This document shows, in pieces, positions 10,347 through 22,000 of a stretch of DNA of 64,000 nucleotides. Where the stretch lies: assembly GCA_003184365.1 (NCBI GenBank), contig NKYR01000049.1, positions 1 to 64,000 of the forward strand. The letters run 5' to 3'. The notes beneath the pieces were generated by a model. It was not told the origin of the DNA and ran no database searches. It saw only the letters and a program-made list of their open reading frames with translations. Position 1 is the stretch's first letter. Each line of letters starts with the position of its first letter. The position numbers and the translations under genes were made by a program. This stretch comes from Evernia prunastri (lineage: Eukaryota > Ascomycota > Lecanoromycetes > Lecanorales > Parmeliaceae).

Positions 10347-11779
10347 CTAGTGGGGCAGAGTGATAGGCCGATGTCTCGACAGGTGGTTCAGCTGTGGATA
10401 TTCGTCAGCGATTCTTCGGTAACGAAAACGCGAGAGGTCGTCAGCGAGTTGATTGGCCTTCGTAGAAATCCATGTAGGAATAAGAAGGATATCATAGCTA
10501 GCTGCAAGCATAGCTATCTTTCGGAGTGGTGCCATAGCTGGCCCGCGGATGGAAGGCTTTCGGAGTCCATGGACGCAGTCCTCGTTGTCACAGTGAAGTA
10601 CCAAGCGGGTACCATGGAGTCTATCCAGCCATAAGCGAATGGCGTGGAGGACTGCGGTCATTTCCTTAAACTGGATGTCCTTGTGTGAGTGACGTGACGG
10701 TACACGTGTGCTGAATGCGTCTTGGACGTGCTGTAGAAGGTCTGGATGCTCCAGAATGTAGCCTCCCATGCCCAGGTTCCCTGAGGCGTCGGTCCAAATG
10801 TACCATGATTTTCGACTGGCGACTTGACGTAGTAATTTGAGGCCGTCCCAGTCCTTGAGGAAGATATTCCACCATTGTAGATCCGCCTTCATTGCGGTTG
10901 TTAGCCGTACAATGGCTACAGGTCTTCGAATGGCGTCAAACAGCCTTCTTAGGAACGCCCTGCCCGGGACAACAACTTTGGCTGCAAAGGATAGGAATCC
11001 AACCGCTGACTCGAGCTCGCGATAGGGGATTGTCGCCCGTTTTAGGAGGTCTGCTACTGTCTTTCTCGCCCGTTCAAGCTTGTCTGGAGGGAGTCTCGCC
11101 TGCATGCGTATGCTGTCGAGTTCGATTCCCAGGAAATCTGCGATGTAGCCTAGAATGTCCTTGGTATGGTTTACCATAAGGCCCAATTCGTCACATAGCT
11201 TGTCAAACTGACGTGCATATTCCTCGGCATCCGCCCATGGTGGAAGAATGGCAAAGAAGTCGTCCAGGTAGTGAAGTATAACGGTCCAATGGAACACCGC
11301 AACAGTATCCAATTGACGCCTTTGGCGAACAAGTCGAATAGGAAGGGTGAGGTACGAAGACCGAATGGTAGAAAGCGTTCTAACCAGTAGAAGTCGTGGC
11401 AGAAGAAGCCTAGCAGGCCCTGGTCTGATATAGCAACAGGTATATGTCTGAATGCATCCTTGAGGTCGCGTTTGATAAGTAGGGCTCCCGGGCCCTGCTG
11501 CAGTAGAGCGTCTACTGCCTCGTCGAATGTAGTATATTCCAGGGTGCCCCAATCCCGTGGTATACCGTCATTGACTGAGTTGCCATAGGGAAAGGATAGG
11601 TCGTGAATTCGTCTCCAACCACCGTCATGTTTCGGCACGAGTCCCAGGGGTGAGCAATTGAATTGGGCTTTGGAATCGGGCTCGATCCTGGCCAATCGAC
11701 CATGCTGCAGCTGTTTCTGAAGGTCTGCGGTCAATAAATCAGGAGTGCTGAGGGCAGAAAAATGATTTTTGTTGCGGTG
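10347..11779 (-). pseudogene. Reverse transcriptase-RNase H copy with a frameshift
   Basis: Contains RT with the catalytic HYLDDF box, then connection and RNase H (DASGNLGMGG, KEMTAVLHA, CDNEDC), ending at the TAG at 10347-10349. Near 11304 one A is missing compared with the copy near 12108-12112, shifting the frame just before VFHWTVILHYLDDF, so this copy cannot give intact RT. It is cut by the N at 11780. Confidence 0.8.
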
Positions 11780-11780
11780 N

Positions 11781-12811
11781 ACTTTGGCTGCAAAGGATAG
11801 GAATCCAACCGCTGACTCGAGCTCGCGATAGGGGATTGTCGCCCGTTTTAGGAGGTCTGCTACTGTCTTTCTCGCCCGTTCGAGCTTGTCTGGAGGGAGT
11901 CTCGCCTGCATGCGTATGCTGTCGAGTTCGATTCCCAGGAAATCTGCGATGTAGCCTAGAATGTCCTTGGTATGGTTTACCATAAGGCCCAATTCGTCAC
12001 ATAGCTTGTCAAACTGACGTGCATATTCCTCGGCATCCGCCCATGGTGGAAGAATGGCAAAGAAGTCGTCCAGGTAGTGAAGTATAACGGTCCAATGGAA
12101 CACCGCAACAAGTATCCAATTGACACCTTTGGCGAACAAGTCGAATAGGAAGGGTGAGGTACGAAGACCGAATGGTAGAAAGCGTTCTAACCAGTAGAAG
12201 TCGTGGCAGAAGAAGCCTAGCAGGCCCTGGTCTGATATAGCAACAGGTATATGTCTGAATGCATCCTTGAGGTCGCGTTTGATAAGTAGGGCTCCCGGGC
12301 CCTGCTGCAGTAGAGCGTCTACTGCCTCGTCGAATGTAGTATATTCCAGGGTGCCCCAATCCCGTGGTATACCGTCATTGACTGAGTTGCCATAGGGAAA
12401 GGATAGGTCGTGAATTCGTCTCCAACCACCGTCATGTTTCGGCACGAGTCCCAGGGGTGAGCAATTGAATTGGGCTTTGGAATCGGGCTCGATCCTGGCC
12501 AATCGACCATGCTGCAGCTGTTTCTGAAGGTCTGCGGTCAATAAATCAGGAGTGCTGAGGGCAGAAAAATGATTTTTGTTGCGGTGGTTGAGACGTGGAC
12601 CTCGGTATCCAATTCTGGCGCCTTTCCGAAGAATACCCGCTAGCGTCTTGACATAAGTGGTATCGGGGTGGTTTTCCAACCAATACTCCCAACCCTCTAC
12701 TATCAATGGTCCTGGATGAGGCAGGTCAGGATCTGACGCGTCGAACGGAGTGTAAGGGAACCCCTCAGATATGAACGTCAGCGAGGAGGGGATTGCGCTG
12801 GCCGTTACGAG
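11781..12811 (-). CDS. Reverse transcriptase, intact RT core, partial
   Basis: RT domain of the element. From its upstream end it reads EGWEYWLENHPD, NCSPLGLVPKHDGGWR, LIKRDLKDAFRHIPV, the FGLRTSPFLF region, HYLDDFFAI (the YxDD catalytic box) and LGIELDS, and runs into the N at 11780. There is no ATG near the start. The frame is open right up to an in-frame TGA (12812-12814) that ends gag. RNase H is missing here only because of the segment boundary. Confidence 0.85.
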
Positions 12812-13094
12812 TCAATCGGACGGCTTGGATATGCGATTTCCCAGCGGGGTGGTGTTGGCATTGGAGGATGAGTGGTTGTGAGGCTTCGAGCATGACGCGG
12901 CCGGGTGATTCTGCTGACAATTGGAGCAGACGTGTGCGTACTTGCATTGCTCGCCGCGGGAGCACTTGTTTGCGTTGAAATTATTGCAAGTCAGCGTGCT
13001 TGAAGAGGAGGATTTGGGGGCCTGGGTACTGGCTTGCTGTCTGCTATCGTTACCGGTGGGAACTGCCCTTCGGACGAGGAGGTTGAGGCAACGT
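12812..13094 (-). pseudogene. Gag C-terminal fragment
   Basis: Repeats the last roughly 94 residues of gag, including the CCCH zinc finger, and is cut by the N at 13095. I see no difference from 13562 onward that changes the reading. Confidence 0.8.
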
Positions 13095-13095
13095 N

Positions 13096-13561
13096 CCAGG
13101 GTGCCCCAATCCCGTGGTATACCGTCATTGACTGAGTTGCCATAGGGAAAGGATAGGTCGTGAATTCGTCTCCAACCACCGTCATGTTTCGGCACGAGTC
13201 CCAGGGGTGAGCAATTGAATTGGGCTTTGGAATCGGGCTCGATCCTGGCCAATCGACCATGCTGCAGCTGTTTCTGAAGGTCTGCGGTCAATAAATCAGG
13301 AGTGCTGAGGGCAGAAAAATGATTTTTGTTGCGGTGGTTGAGACGTGGACCTCGGTATCCAATTCTGGCGCCTTTCCGAAGAATACCCGCTAGCGTCTTG
13401 ACATAAGTGGTATCGGGGTGGTTTTCCAACCAATACTCCCAACCCTCTACTATCAATGGTCCTGAATGAGGCAGGTCAGGATCTGACGCGTCGAACGGAG
13501 TGTAAGGGAACCCCTCAGATATGAACGTCAGCGAGGAGGGGATTGCGCTGGCCGTTACGAG
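13096..13561 (-). pseudogene. Reverse transcriptase N-terminal fragment downstream of gag
   Basis: Same pol start as at 12811, continuing in the gag frame after the gag TGA. Truncated by the N at 13095, after the HDGGWRRIHDLSFPYG region. Confidence 0.8.
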
Positions 13562-14746
13562 TCAATCGGACGGCTTGGATATGCGATTTCCCAGCGGGGT
13601 GGTGTTGGCATTGGAGGATGAGTGGTTGTGAGGCTTCGAGCATGACGCGGCCGGGTGATTCTGCTGACAATTGGAGCAGACGTGTGCGTACTTGCATTGC
13701 TCGCCGCGGGAGCACTTGTTTGCGTTGAAATTATTGCAAGTCAGCGTGCTTGAAGAGGAGGATTTGGGGGCCTGGGTACTGGCTTGCTGTCTGCTATCGT
13801 TACCGGTGGGAACTGCCCTTCGGACAAGGAGGTTGAGGCAACGTTGATCCTCCGTGGTCCATGCCAATGGGTTGTCCTGGCCGTTGAGCATGCGGGCGGA
13901 CATGAAGGCATAGTGGTATGCTCGAATGGAGTCAAAACGGTAGTGGACCGAAAAGTCTGATAGACGGATCCGATACTGAATGAGTGCCTCGTGGAGCTGC
14001 AGGGCTACATGAGGTCTTGCAGCAAAGAAACAAATGGCGGTGCAATAGACGTCGAAACAGCGAAGAAGTTGGCTGAGACCGGAAGCTTCCTGAATAACCT
14101 CATCCTTCTTCCCCTTACTGTTCTTGGTAGCCCAGTCCGCATAGTCTTGTGCTAACATGACCAGGTTCTTTGGTTTGAACGTACCATAGAAGATTTGCTT
14201 GAAATATTTGACGTCGACCGCCCGGAATTGCTCGTGGAGTTTAAGAAAGGGCTTATTACCTTCGTTGTGTTGGAATGATACCTTCGACCTACTTCTTCGC
14301 CCTGAATCGGACGACGAATCCCCTGAGGATGAGTCGCGTCGACGACGGACATATATCACTTGGGGGGACCTGGATCGGTGACGAGAGGGGGACCTGGATC
14401 GACGAGATCGAGACCGGTGCTTCTTTTTGACCAAATCCTTGAGTAAGGACGCGATTTGATCGAGTTGAGAAGCCGGAGGGGGGGTCTCTTCAATGACGTC
14501 CGGACTGACCGTCCCAGAGGAGACCGGTGAGGCCGACCGTGCTGGGGTTGGATCGCGTGGAGGTGGACGTTGCGAGGAACGAGTTTTGGCAGAGGCACGA
14601 GGCTTGGTAACACCTTTAGGTGCAGAGGCTGCTGGGGCAGTGGTCTTGGACCTGGTTTTCGACGTCTTGGACGTGGCTTTGGACTTGGAGGACGAAGTCG
14701 GCTGGCTGTTTGCCTTGGAACGAGTTGTCATGGACGCGGAAGCCAT
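13562..14746 (-). CDS. Gag-like protein of Ngaro/PAT-like element, 394 aa
   Basis: Nucleocapsid-type protein expected to package the element RNA. The ATG at 14746 is followed by a long Ser/Thr/Lys/Pro-rich disordered region and an RS-like basic stretch (SRSRRSRSPSRHRSRSP). A globular middle follows (LHEQFRAVDVKYFKQIFYG, LHEALIQYRIRLSDFS). Near the C-terminus is C-x7-C-x5-C-x3-H (CNNFNANKCSRGEQCKYAH), a CCCH-type finger, then another Cys/His cluster. The frame ends in TGA followed by C, and the pol frame continues in register beyond it. This is the only complete gag in the window. Confidence 0.85.
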   Translation of the reverse strand: MASASMTTRSKANSQPTSSSKSKATSKTSKTRSKTTAPAASAPKGVTKPRASAKTRSSQRPPPRDPTPARSASPVSSGTVSPDVIEETPPPASQLDQIASLLKDLVKKKHRSRSRRSRSPSRHRSRSPQVIYVRRRRDSSSGDSSSDSGRRSRSKVSFQHNEGNKPFLKLHEQFRAVDVKYFKQIFYGTFKPKNLVMLAQDYADWATKNSKGKKDEVIQEASGLSQLLRCFDVYCTAICFFAARPHVALQLHEALIQYRIRLSDFSVHYRFDSIRAYHYAFMSARMLNGQDNPLAWTTEDQRCLNLLVRRAVPTGNDSRQQASTQAPKSSSSSTLTCNNFNANKCSRGEQCKYAHVCSNCQQNHPAASCSKPHNHSSSNANTTPLGNRISKPSD

Positions 14747-14854
14747 TTGGGCAGTGGGGTGTGGCTGTGAGTGGAATGATAGAGGAATGTGCTAATGGGA
14801 GTAGAAACTGGATATCAGGTGACACCGTGTTACTTGCGTGGCTACGGAAGAGGA

Positions 14855-15046
14855 ACGAAAGAATGCTATGACTCTGAAAGAGATCACTTCGAATGAAGAG
14901 TCAAATGCAGATAGAAGCCAGCTACTTATGCTGCTTCCTAATGAGCTACCTCCCCTGTAGAGGACACGTATTCCAACATTCCAACCAAGGCCTGAAACGA
15001 TATAAGCGATATTAAGGCCTACTAACCCCCTGTCATGCAGGCGTGA
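14855..15046 (-). repeat. Retroelement block a, gag-proximal terminal copy
   Basis: 192-bp block that forms the upstream terminus of the element in sense orientation. It ends in GA at 15045-15046, and host coding sequence of the receptor gene begins at 15047. Confidence 0.85.
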
Positions 15047-16078
15047 CCATTTTTCGGGACCTTGGCATCTGCAGGCCCCACACCTGCAAATCATCAGCAC
15101 GAAGAACAAAGCGAGGCCAGAGGTGCGTACGCAGGGTAAAGGCAGCGAGAGGATCATAACTGTTGATACAACACAGTCAGAAAAATGCCCCGTTTAGATT
15201 CATTCCAGAGAAATACCATCAGTGAGTACATTCGACCACGCCTGGGCTAGAAACATCCCATTAGTATTGATGCAGAAGTCCACGACTGCTCCCCAACCAG
15301 TTCTGTTGACGGGTATTGATGAACATTGAAGTAGATTAGTAAAGAAGAATGTCACAGTCCAGACGTTGACAAGGACGACCATGATCCAAATCGCGTACAC
15401 CATTCGACCGGTGGTGAAAATTCTTAGAGAAGATTTTTCAGCAAGCCGATCTGCAATTTTGATGGAAAATACTCACCGCTTGTAGAAAAGAAGTACAGTT
15501 AGCTTTGTGAAGCCGAAGGTCAACGTCTGCGTCAATTGCGATGCGTAGGTCGAATACCTCTTCTTCAAAATATGATATAAGAATGGACCGGAAGTTATCA
15601 GCATACCTGTTGAAAGATTCGAGTGCGTGGAGTAATCTCTGACATATCGTCTGCGTCTAATTTTGTATGCCGTCCCAGATTCCCAAGCGCGGCGCCTTGA
15701 CACGATAAATTAGAAATTGACATGACCCAAATCGAACGCGTAGCATACCAACGAACATGCAGAATCCTGTTTCAAGTGTGAAAAGCTATCAACGAGTCCT
15801 CAGCGTCTAGAGCGCAATGACTAATAGGAGACCAGGGTGTGACATACCAGCGCTGTTAATATCATGTAGTCGTCGATCTCTATACTGGCACTCTTCAACA
15901 GGCGTCTGGCATAGAAGCGCAAGATGACGGCTATGATGGCCAGGACCGACAATATTGCGGCGAGGGCGTACATCTTGCCAGGTGTCTCCGAAGTGCCCAT
16001 GGCAAGGTTTTTGTTCAATTGGATGGACCGAGCGTCGGGATATGCTAATTCTGTACGGTCAGGCGGTAGAAGAGCCAT
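15047..16078 (-). pseudogene. Rhodopsin-domain (PTH11-like) membrane receptor, cut off by the retroelement
   Basis: Seven exons can be joined in frame: 16078-15848, 15785-15749, 15695-15607, 15562-15477, 15422-15217, 15159-15131 and 15083-15047. They encode about 238 residues of a fungal multi-pass membrane protein. Diagnostic pieces are FYARRLLKSASIEIDDYMIL, GAALGNLGRHT, FGFTKLTVLLFYKRIF and LTDVMILSLPLPCVWGLQMP. Introns are 48-62 nt. The last exon stops exactly at the element boundary after RSRKM, and the element supplies a stop a few codons on. The remaining helices and tail are absent, and they are not on the other side of the element either. A working receptor is unlikely. Confidence 0.85.
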
Positions 16079-19000
16079 TTCAGAATCTTTAAGAGACCTT
16101 CAAATGACTATACTCTAAAACAATATACTCCAATTAGCAGTTGTTCCCAGACAATCCGCTAATATCGAATGAAGTGGCTTATATACATGGAGCAAAATCA
16201 CAAGTGTAAGGTCTGTTGCTTGATATGGCAATTCAATTTCTCGTTTTGCGGTCGCCATGCTCAGCCACAACCCCTCGGTCGAATGTCCCAAATAGTGGTA
16301 TCTTCAAGCAAGCTGAGAGGCGCAGTGAAGTTGCCAGACAGTTGAAGCTTGAAACGATCAACATGAAACTTACTGCTAGATGCGGAAATGCTATTTGACT
16401 TAAGTGAAGTTCCTTTGAATACGAACGCTGACTCAGATATTGGGTTTGATTTGCCTCGGTGCAGCTTCGCAACTTCGATACGACTAAACCTCCCACTCTT
16501 ACCTCTTGATGACGATGGCACTCTGATAATTCTGTAAAGCAACCCAGAAATTCGTTCGCTTCTCCAGTCATAGGATTCGTGACAAAGAATTTGTGACACG
16601 GACAGATGTACCCCGGCAAAGGACAGCGGCAGTGACAAGCTGGAATTCTCAGAGAACCTCACGCAAAGCACGAATGAGATTATAAGATATTGCCTCAAGA
16701 AACCTTGAGGCTAAACTAAAAGATTGTTATGCAGAGCCATTCTCAATCTTTTTAGTAGCATCGTTCCATCAAAGGAATTGACACTTGCGACTTCAACTTC
16801 CCCGAATTGGCCTTCCCAATGACCTGTAGACTGAGAACTAACTTCGACAAGAAAGTATTCCAGGTTCCACATGGCCTACACTCATGCTGAACATCCGAAG
16901 GCTTCGTTGGATTGATTGAACACTGTTTGGAACCCACGCTTTCCGATTGTTGGTTCGATTGGACACAACATCGATTGTCAAAGCCGCGTGAAGGAGACGC
17001 AAAATGATTCATGCCGCGGCATACCGGCCAATAGAACCCTAACATCAGCACCTTTCAAATCAAAACAAGCATTTCAGTCGCAAACTCTCGACCATCAATT
17101 GGCTGTCAACTGTGTGATTCATAGAAGTCATTTGGGTGAAAATGACCGCAGCAGCCGCCTACCGCCCAACCCGCCGCATTTTGGCGGCCAAACCACCTTT
17201 GTCAGCGTTAACAATACGAGGATTTTGAGCTGCCCAGCAGATTAACAAGTGAACGCTGCGGCAGATGTGACAGTCAAAACAGACCGACCAGAGGACTACT
17301 GCTAGGTGATTACTCATTTGTTCTGACAACTGTGTTGGTGTTGGGGTCGCAACAGAACCTTGTGACATTATTAGGTCCGTACCCACGGGATGTTTCTTCG
17401 CATTCATCGTAAGCAACTGGGACCTTAAGACTTTATATAAAGTTTCTTACTTCTTGTGCTTCTCAACTCTTGTTTGACCTCATCCTTGGGATCCGATTCT
17501 TCTTTGACATGTAAAATCTGTTCATCCTCAGTCGTGTGCATGAAATGTATCCAGTCGAGATTCTCTGTACAGTCCTGTTCTTCTCCCTAACTTCTGTTTT
17601 CCCTCTTAATCTTCGTAAGTAATAGACCTCTCCAGATACATCCTTCCGTTAGTGACAAAGGTTATGCCAGATCATCTGCTTCGCGCCCGAAGTGACGGCA
17701 ACCTCGGGCTCCCACTGTGCATCTACAAACTTTGGAACCAGTTACCAAAACTATAGACCCCTCCGACACCCTCGGATTCTCATTTTTGGATGAGTGGCAT
17801 AGTCGAAAACGCAGTCTCGACGAAAATCATGACGATAATGTCGCCCTATAGCGAGCGCGGCATCTTCGCTAGCATTTAACGTGATCTGCTGAAGACCGAC
17901 GACCGATTCCCGCCACAACCGGACAGTTGTCCGAACGCCTGGATGTTTGTCAGTACACCGCAGAAACGCATTGAGGATTTCTGCCAATTATGGCCAAGTT
18001 TTGATTTCCAGATGGCATCAATCAAGCGCAATGGCGACATTGGGTCTTCGGTCATGGAGGCACTGCAAATCATTGTGTCATAGGGACAGATGAGAGTGTC
18101 TTGAAGGCCAGATAAGGAGTCTGTTTATAGTCCGATCGGTTCAATAAGATCAGGCAACAATTAAAGAGTGTTCGTAAAGTGGTTGCGACGATTGACTTCA
18201 GAGCTCTTTAATCTTGCTGTGTTGCTCACCCACTATTTATTGAAGTTCGACAACTTTGTTTTGTTGGCCTGTCAATGATTCTCATGAATGTCTTGTCCCT
18301 TACTGCATGCGTGCGTGGATGGATCTTATCCTGGGTAGTATGTAGAGCTGCTATGTTCCGTCACTTCAGATAAGTACTCGTGTTATGCACTGTACTCCAA
18401 GAAATTCACATGATTTTATTGTCTCCAACCAGAATGTGAGCGAGATCAGGCGAACGGACCGTATTTCCTAAGAAAGGCTCAATGATGCCGAGAGCAATGC
18501 CTGCATAGCCAGGTGTCCTTGGAAGCTTTCTTTTCGCTATACCTCGTTGAAAAATAAGCAACACTAGTTGCACTGTCAAGGTCGACTTGCGACGCTCGGA
18601 ATTTGTGAACTGAGTCAGCCATAGAGCCTCAGATACACTAACAGAGTCAACGGAAGAGCCCTAAATCTGCTCCCAGGATCGATATAACTGTCGTTGAAGA
18701 GACGACCAAAATCGACCGGAAGGCCCCAAGCACACAGCGAGGGTCAGTAAGGAACTTTCAAAGGCTCGGTCAAAGCCTGGGGAAGAGCTTCAAGTGTGCA
18801 GCTAAAGCCAACTCCAGAGCCTCAGATCAACGGTCAAAGTTCACTAGAACCCACAAACATATTGGACCAGAGGGCCACGTTCGACAGGCAGAGGACAGCA
18901 GACACTAGTTTCTAGATGTCTTCCAGAGGCTCAGTATGCACAAAGGCAGCCGTTGATATTCAAGCACCTGCCAGTGACGGACACCTTGTCAATAGCTGTT

Positions 19001-22000
19001 GATGTCTCTGTTTGAGAGAGATAAGCCAAGACGGACCTACAAAGGTCTCTCAGCTGAATCACTTAGGCGCGAGGAGTCTCTGTCTGCTTTCACCTACAAG
19101 GCACTCACAATTTAAGGTCACTTGGTGAGTGTCAGGTGCAGCACGATCAGAAGACTCACGGATAAAATAGGTCAATGTTTGAACATGGTGTTTGTGGAGA
19201 CACATCTGTACCTATCTTTCAGTCGTCGCAGCCTAACACTCTGCCGGCGGCGCTTCTCCAACCCTTGTAGAGACATGTCGCACTGACTTGAAAAGACTAC
19301 GCCTTGAAGATCTCTTACATCGTGTCATATTCTCCTAAGACACTGCGCTAGCACCACACTCACTGACGTGCGCATCACTTGCACCTGTCCACCCAGAGTC
19401 ATCGTCGCGTTACAGGAGCACAGCTTCATAGAAAGACTATTAGTTCCCATCCTCCAGGTTCGAGCAGCGTTCGAGATTCGTCTGATCTGATGCTATCTAT
19501 AAGTCGCCGCACGTGGTTACCACGCTGAAATCTCCTCGCTGAAACGTAAATGTGGTGCTATGAGCTGCCATGGACGCTGGCGATGTTTGCATTTCTTTGA
19601 TGTGATTTATCTTTCTTAGCGAAGACTTGCTATCCGTTTTCTGAATCTAGTCTCCAGACAAAGTTGAAAGTTCCTGCGTTGCCCGCCGTGATCGTACCAT
19701 ATGACAAGCCGTCGATTGTAGTAAGACCCAAAGAGCTCATATTCTCCTAGTCAAGCAAAGTGTGGCTTATATGAGCTTCGTCTTAGCGTATAACGGCCTT
19801 TGAGTACTGTCTCTGCCAGGCTAGAAGACGAAGCATCTGAAATTTTGAAGCTTCCGCGAAGCTGGGCTGGGCCTCTTGTGAAAGAGACCGCTATAGTATC
19901 TAATCACTTAAAAGATTGTCCCTACAATAAAAGAGCTGCAAAGACTCCCCTTGATCTATTCGTGGTCAGTATACTCATCTCAAGACGGATTAGAGCGCTT
20001 CGCATCCACGCCTGACAGCCTACACGGGTTTCTCTTTAGGGAATACTAGGTCTACGACGATTACATACCAATCTTTTCCAGAGAACATCGACTATTCCCG
20101 GCTAAGGGGTCTGCCAGTATCCACCTCGACTGCTTTGCGCAATTGCTGATAGCGCAGTTGAAATCAATGGTATCGATCCGAGTATCTCTTGTCTTTGAAC
20201 ATCGCAGGACGAATTACGCCAGCCGTCTGTTAGCCTTACGCTGTCATACATAGGAGCAGAATAGCTATTTATAAAGCGCCAAGTGCTGAATAGGAATTTG
20301 GCTTCACACTCCTGGCCACAATGATGCTTAGCAGTTAATTCCCAGTTATGTAAGGAATTAAATCAACGAGGCTGATAGTGAGGGATTTCTTTCCAACGGC
20401 ATGCATGGAATGCGGCGAGGGTGATCACAGCATAGGACCCTCTTTGCAGGATTTATTTCTGGCGAGCTATGTCGTGCTGAAGTTCCTGCACTAACCGGAT
20501 AACTGATGCAGATAGAAAGGATCAGGGTCTTTGGGTGGTCAGAATTGATGGCGCTTACTCTCTACTCGGAATCTTGATTGTTTACTCCATCTTGGAAAAC
20601 AGACGGCATCTCCTCTTCAAGCTAGTCTACCTTTGCTTGTTGGTATGGCTCAAAGCATTGGATGGTCGCTGCTTGAGCTGGTGCTGGAGGTGCCTGCGTC
20701 ACGGTTGTCCATAATACGGAGAGGTGAGCACTCAGCACTTCGGCTAATACGAAACCCAACGCGGGAAAAGATGGTAGAATGAGGAGGGATCGAGAGGATT
20801 CGGCTGCGCAGATGTTGGAGATAATTGATCTCAGGTCAGCATGTGCATTCACGGAGATGATGAGGAGCTCGACGCGATCGAATCGCAGGGAAGATTAGGA
20901 AGCTACGTGGAAGTGAAGAGAGCACATTGCCGATGATTAGCCGTGAACAGCGCGATCTATTTTTGGGAGCCTCGGACAAAGAAAGCCGGCGAAGTCGGGG
21001 GTAACCCGTCTTCGTTTGTCCTTCTCTCCAGTCAAGTCACCTCATCGTTCCGTAAGAGGTTTCAACCTGGTCGCATACCTCTTCGACAGCGCATCTTGCA
21101 GCAGTCAAAGGCCCAGTGTCAATTACGAGAGGCTGAGTATGTACCCTGATGTTTGGGGCTTGGCTCGGCAGAAGCAATCCTTTACCTAATTTGAAACAAA
21201 ATCCCAAAGCCTTACGCGCCTGATTGCTGGATTTTATGTTCTACATATGCTGAGAGTGGACTGGACAGCCGTCATGAAACTCAATCTAATTTTTGGCACG
21301 GCCAGGCGGGAATATGCTTATCATCCACCGGACCGCAATGCTTGGAATAAATGCTTAGATGCCAGGCAGCATCGTCCAACTCCCATTCAGTGTCTTGGCC
21401 TGAAACAAAAACAATGTCTATCTACTCGCAACTCTTCCCTTGATTGGGCTGCGTAAATCGGTTCCCCAGGGTAAATGTTTTACCTGCAATCCTTACTGCC
21501 TATCCGGGGCACACCCACTACAGCAGTAGCGGCCCCCATCATCGTGCCACACACACTCTTAGCTCCGGGGTCGCTAATACTTCTTTTCCTACTGGTTGAA
21601 AGGTATCCTGCCATAGTTACCGCATCCTCTCCACCATCGCGTGAGAGAACCACCCTGACTCGCTACAGTCACGGCCTGGGCCCTAGCTGTCTGCCCAGTG
21701 CCTGCTACCGCAACAAAATTCAGATCCAGAACTCTGCCACTTGCACAGCGTGCGTCACAATTCAAAAAACGAGACGCACAGTTACAGACACCGAGATGAT
21801 ACCATCTTGTCTCATTCGCAACTATCGCATATCTAGCTTAGTGAGCGAACGGCAAACATACTACGAGAAATCTCGTAAGGGAAGCGAAGACCTGCCGTAC
21901 GGAATATGACATGTTGGAGCCTTTAGGATTCTATTTGCGCGCCTTTGCATATGGCTGCGCCTTGGTGTAAGCTTTGGATGTTGTTCTGCACGATCGGCCG

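Larger units (their letters stand above)
5505..15046 (-). mobile_element. Ngaro/PAT-like tyrosine-recombinase retrotransposon (DIRS order), several overlapping copies
   Basis: Gene order on the minus strand is gag, reverse transcriptase-RNase H, tyrosine recombinase. Direct repeats are split as in PAT and Ngaro elements: block a (192 bp) at the gag end, then after the recombinase block b (185 bp), a, b and again a, b. There is no integrase, protease or LTR. I see no methyltransferase domain, which favours Ngaro over classical DIRS. Single Ns at 6838, 8329, 10012, 11780 and 13095 separate segments that re-read sequence already covered. Aligning the segments gives about 4.4 kb from the recombinase-proximal b to the end of a, plus one or two 446-bp tail units. 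Both outer edges abut GA. The coding frames are mostly open, so the element looks young. Confidence 0.85.

Noticed and set aside
9479..10634. Plus-strand frames of 114 codons, present twice
   Set aside because: They are antisense shadows of the RNase H end of the retroelement, duplicated only because the segments overlap.
16233..16698. Minus-strand cysteine-containing frames resembling a secreted protein
   Set aside because: The leader-like frame starts at TTG with an upstream stop, and I could not join the two frames with a defensible intron.
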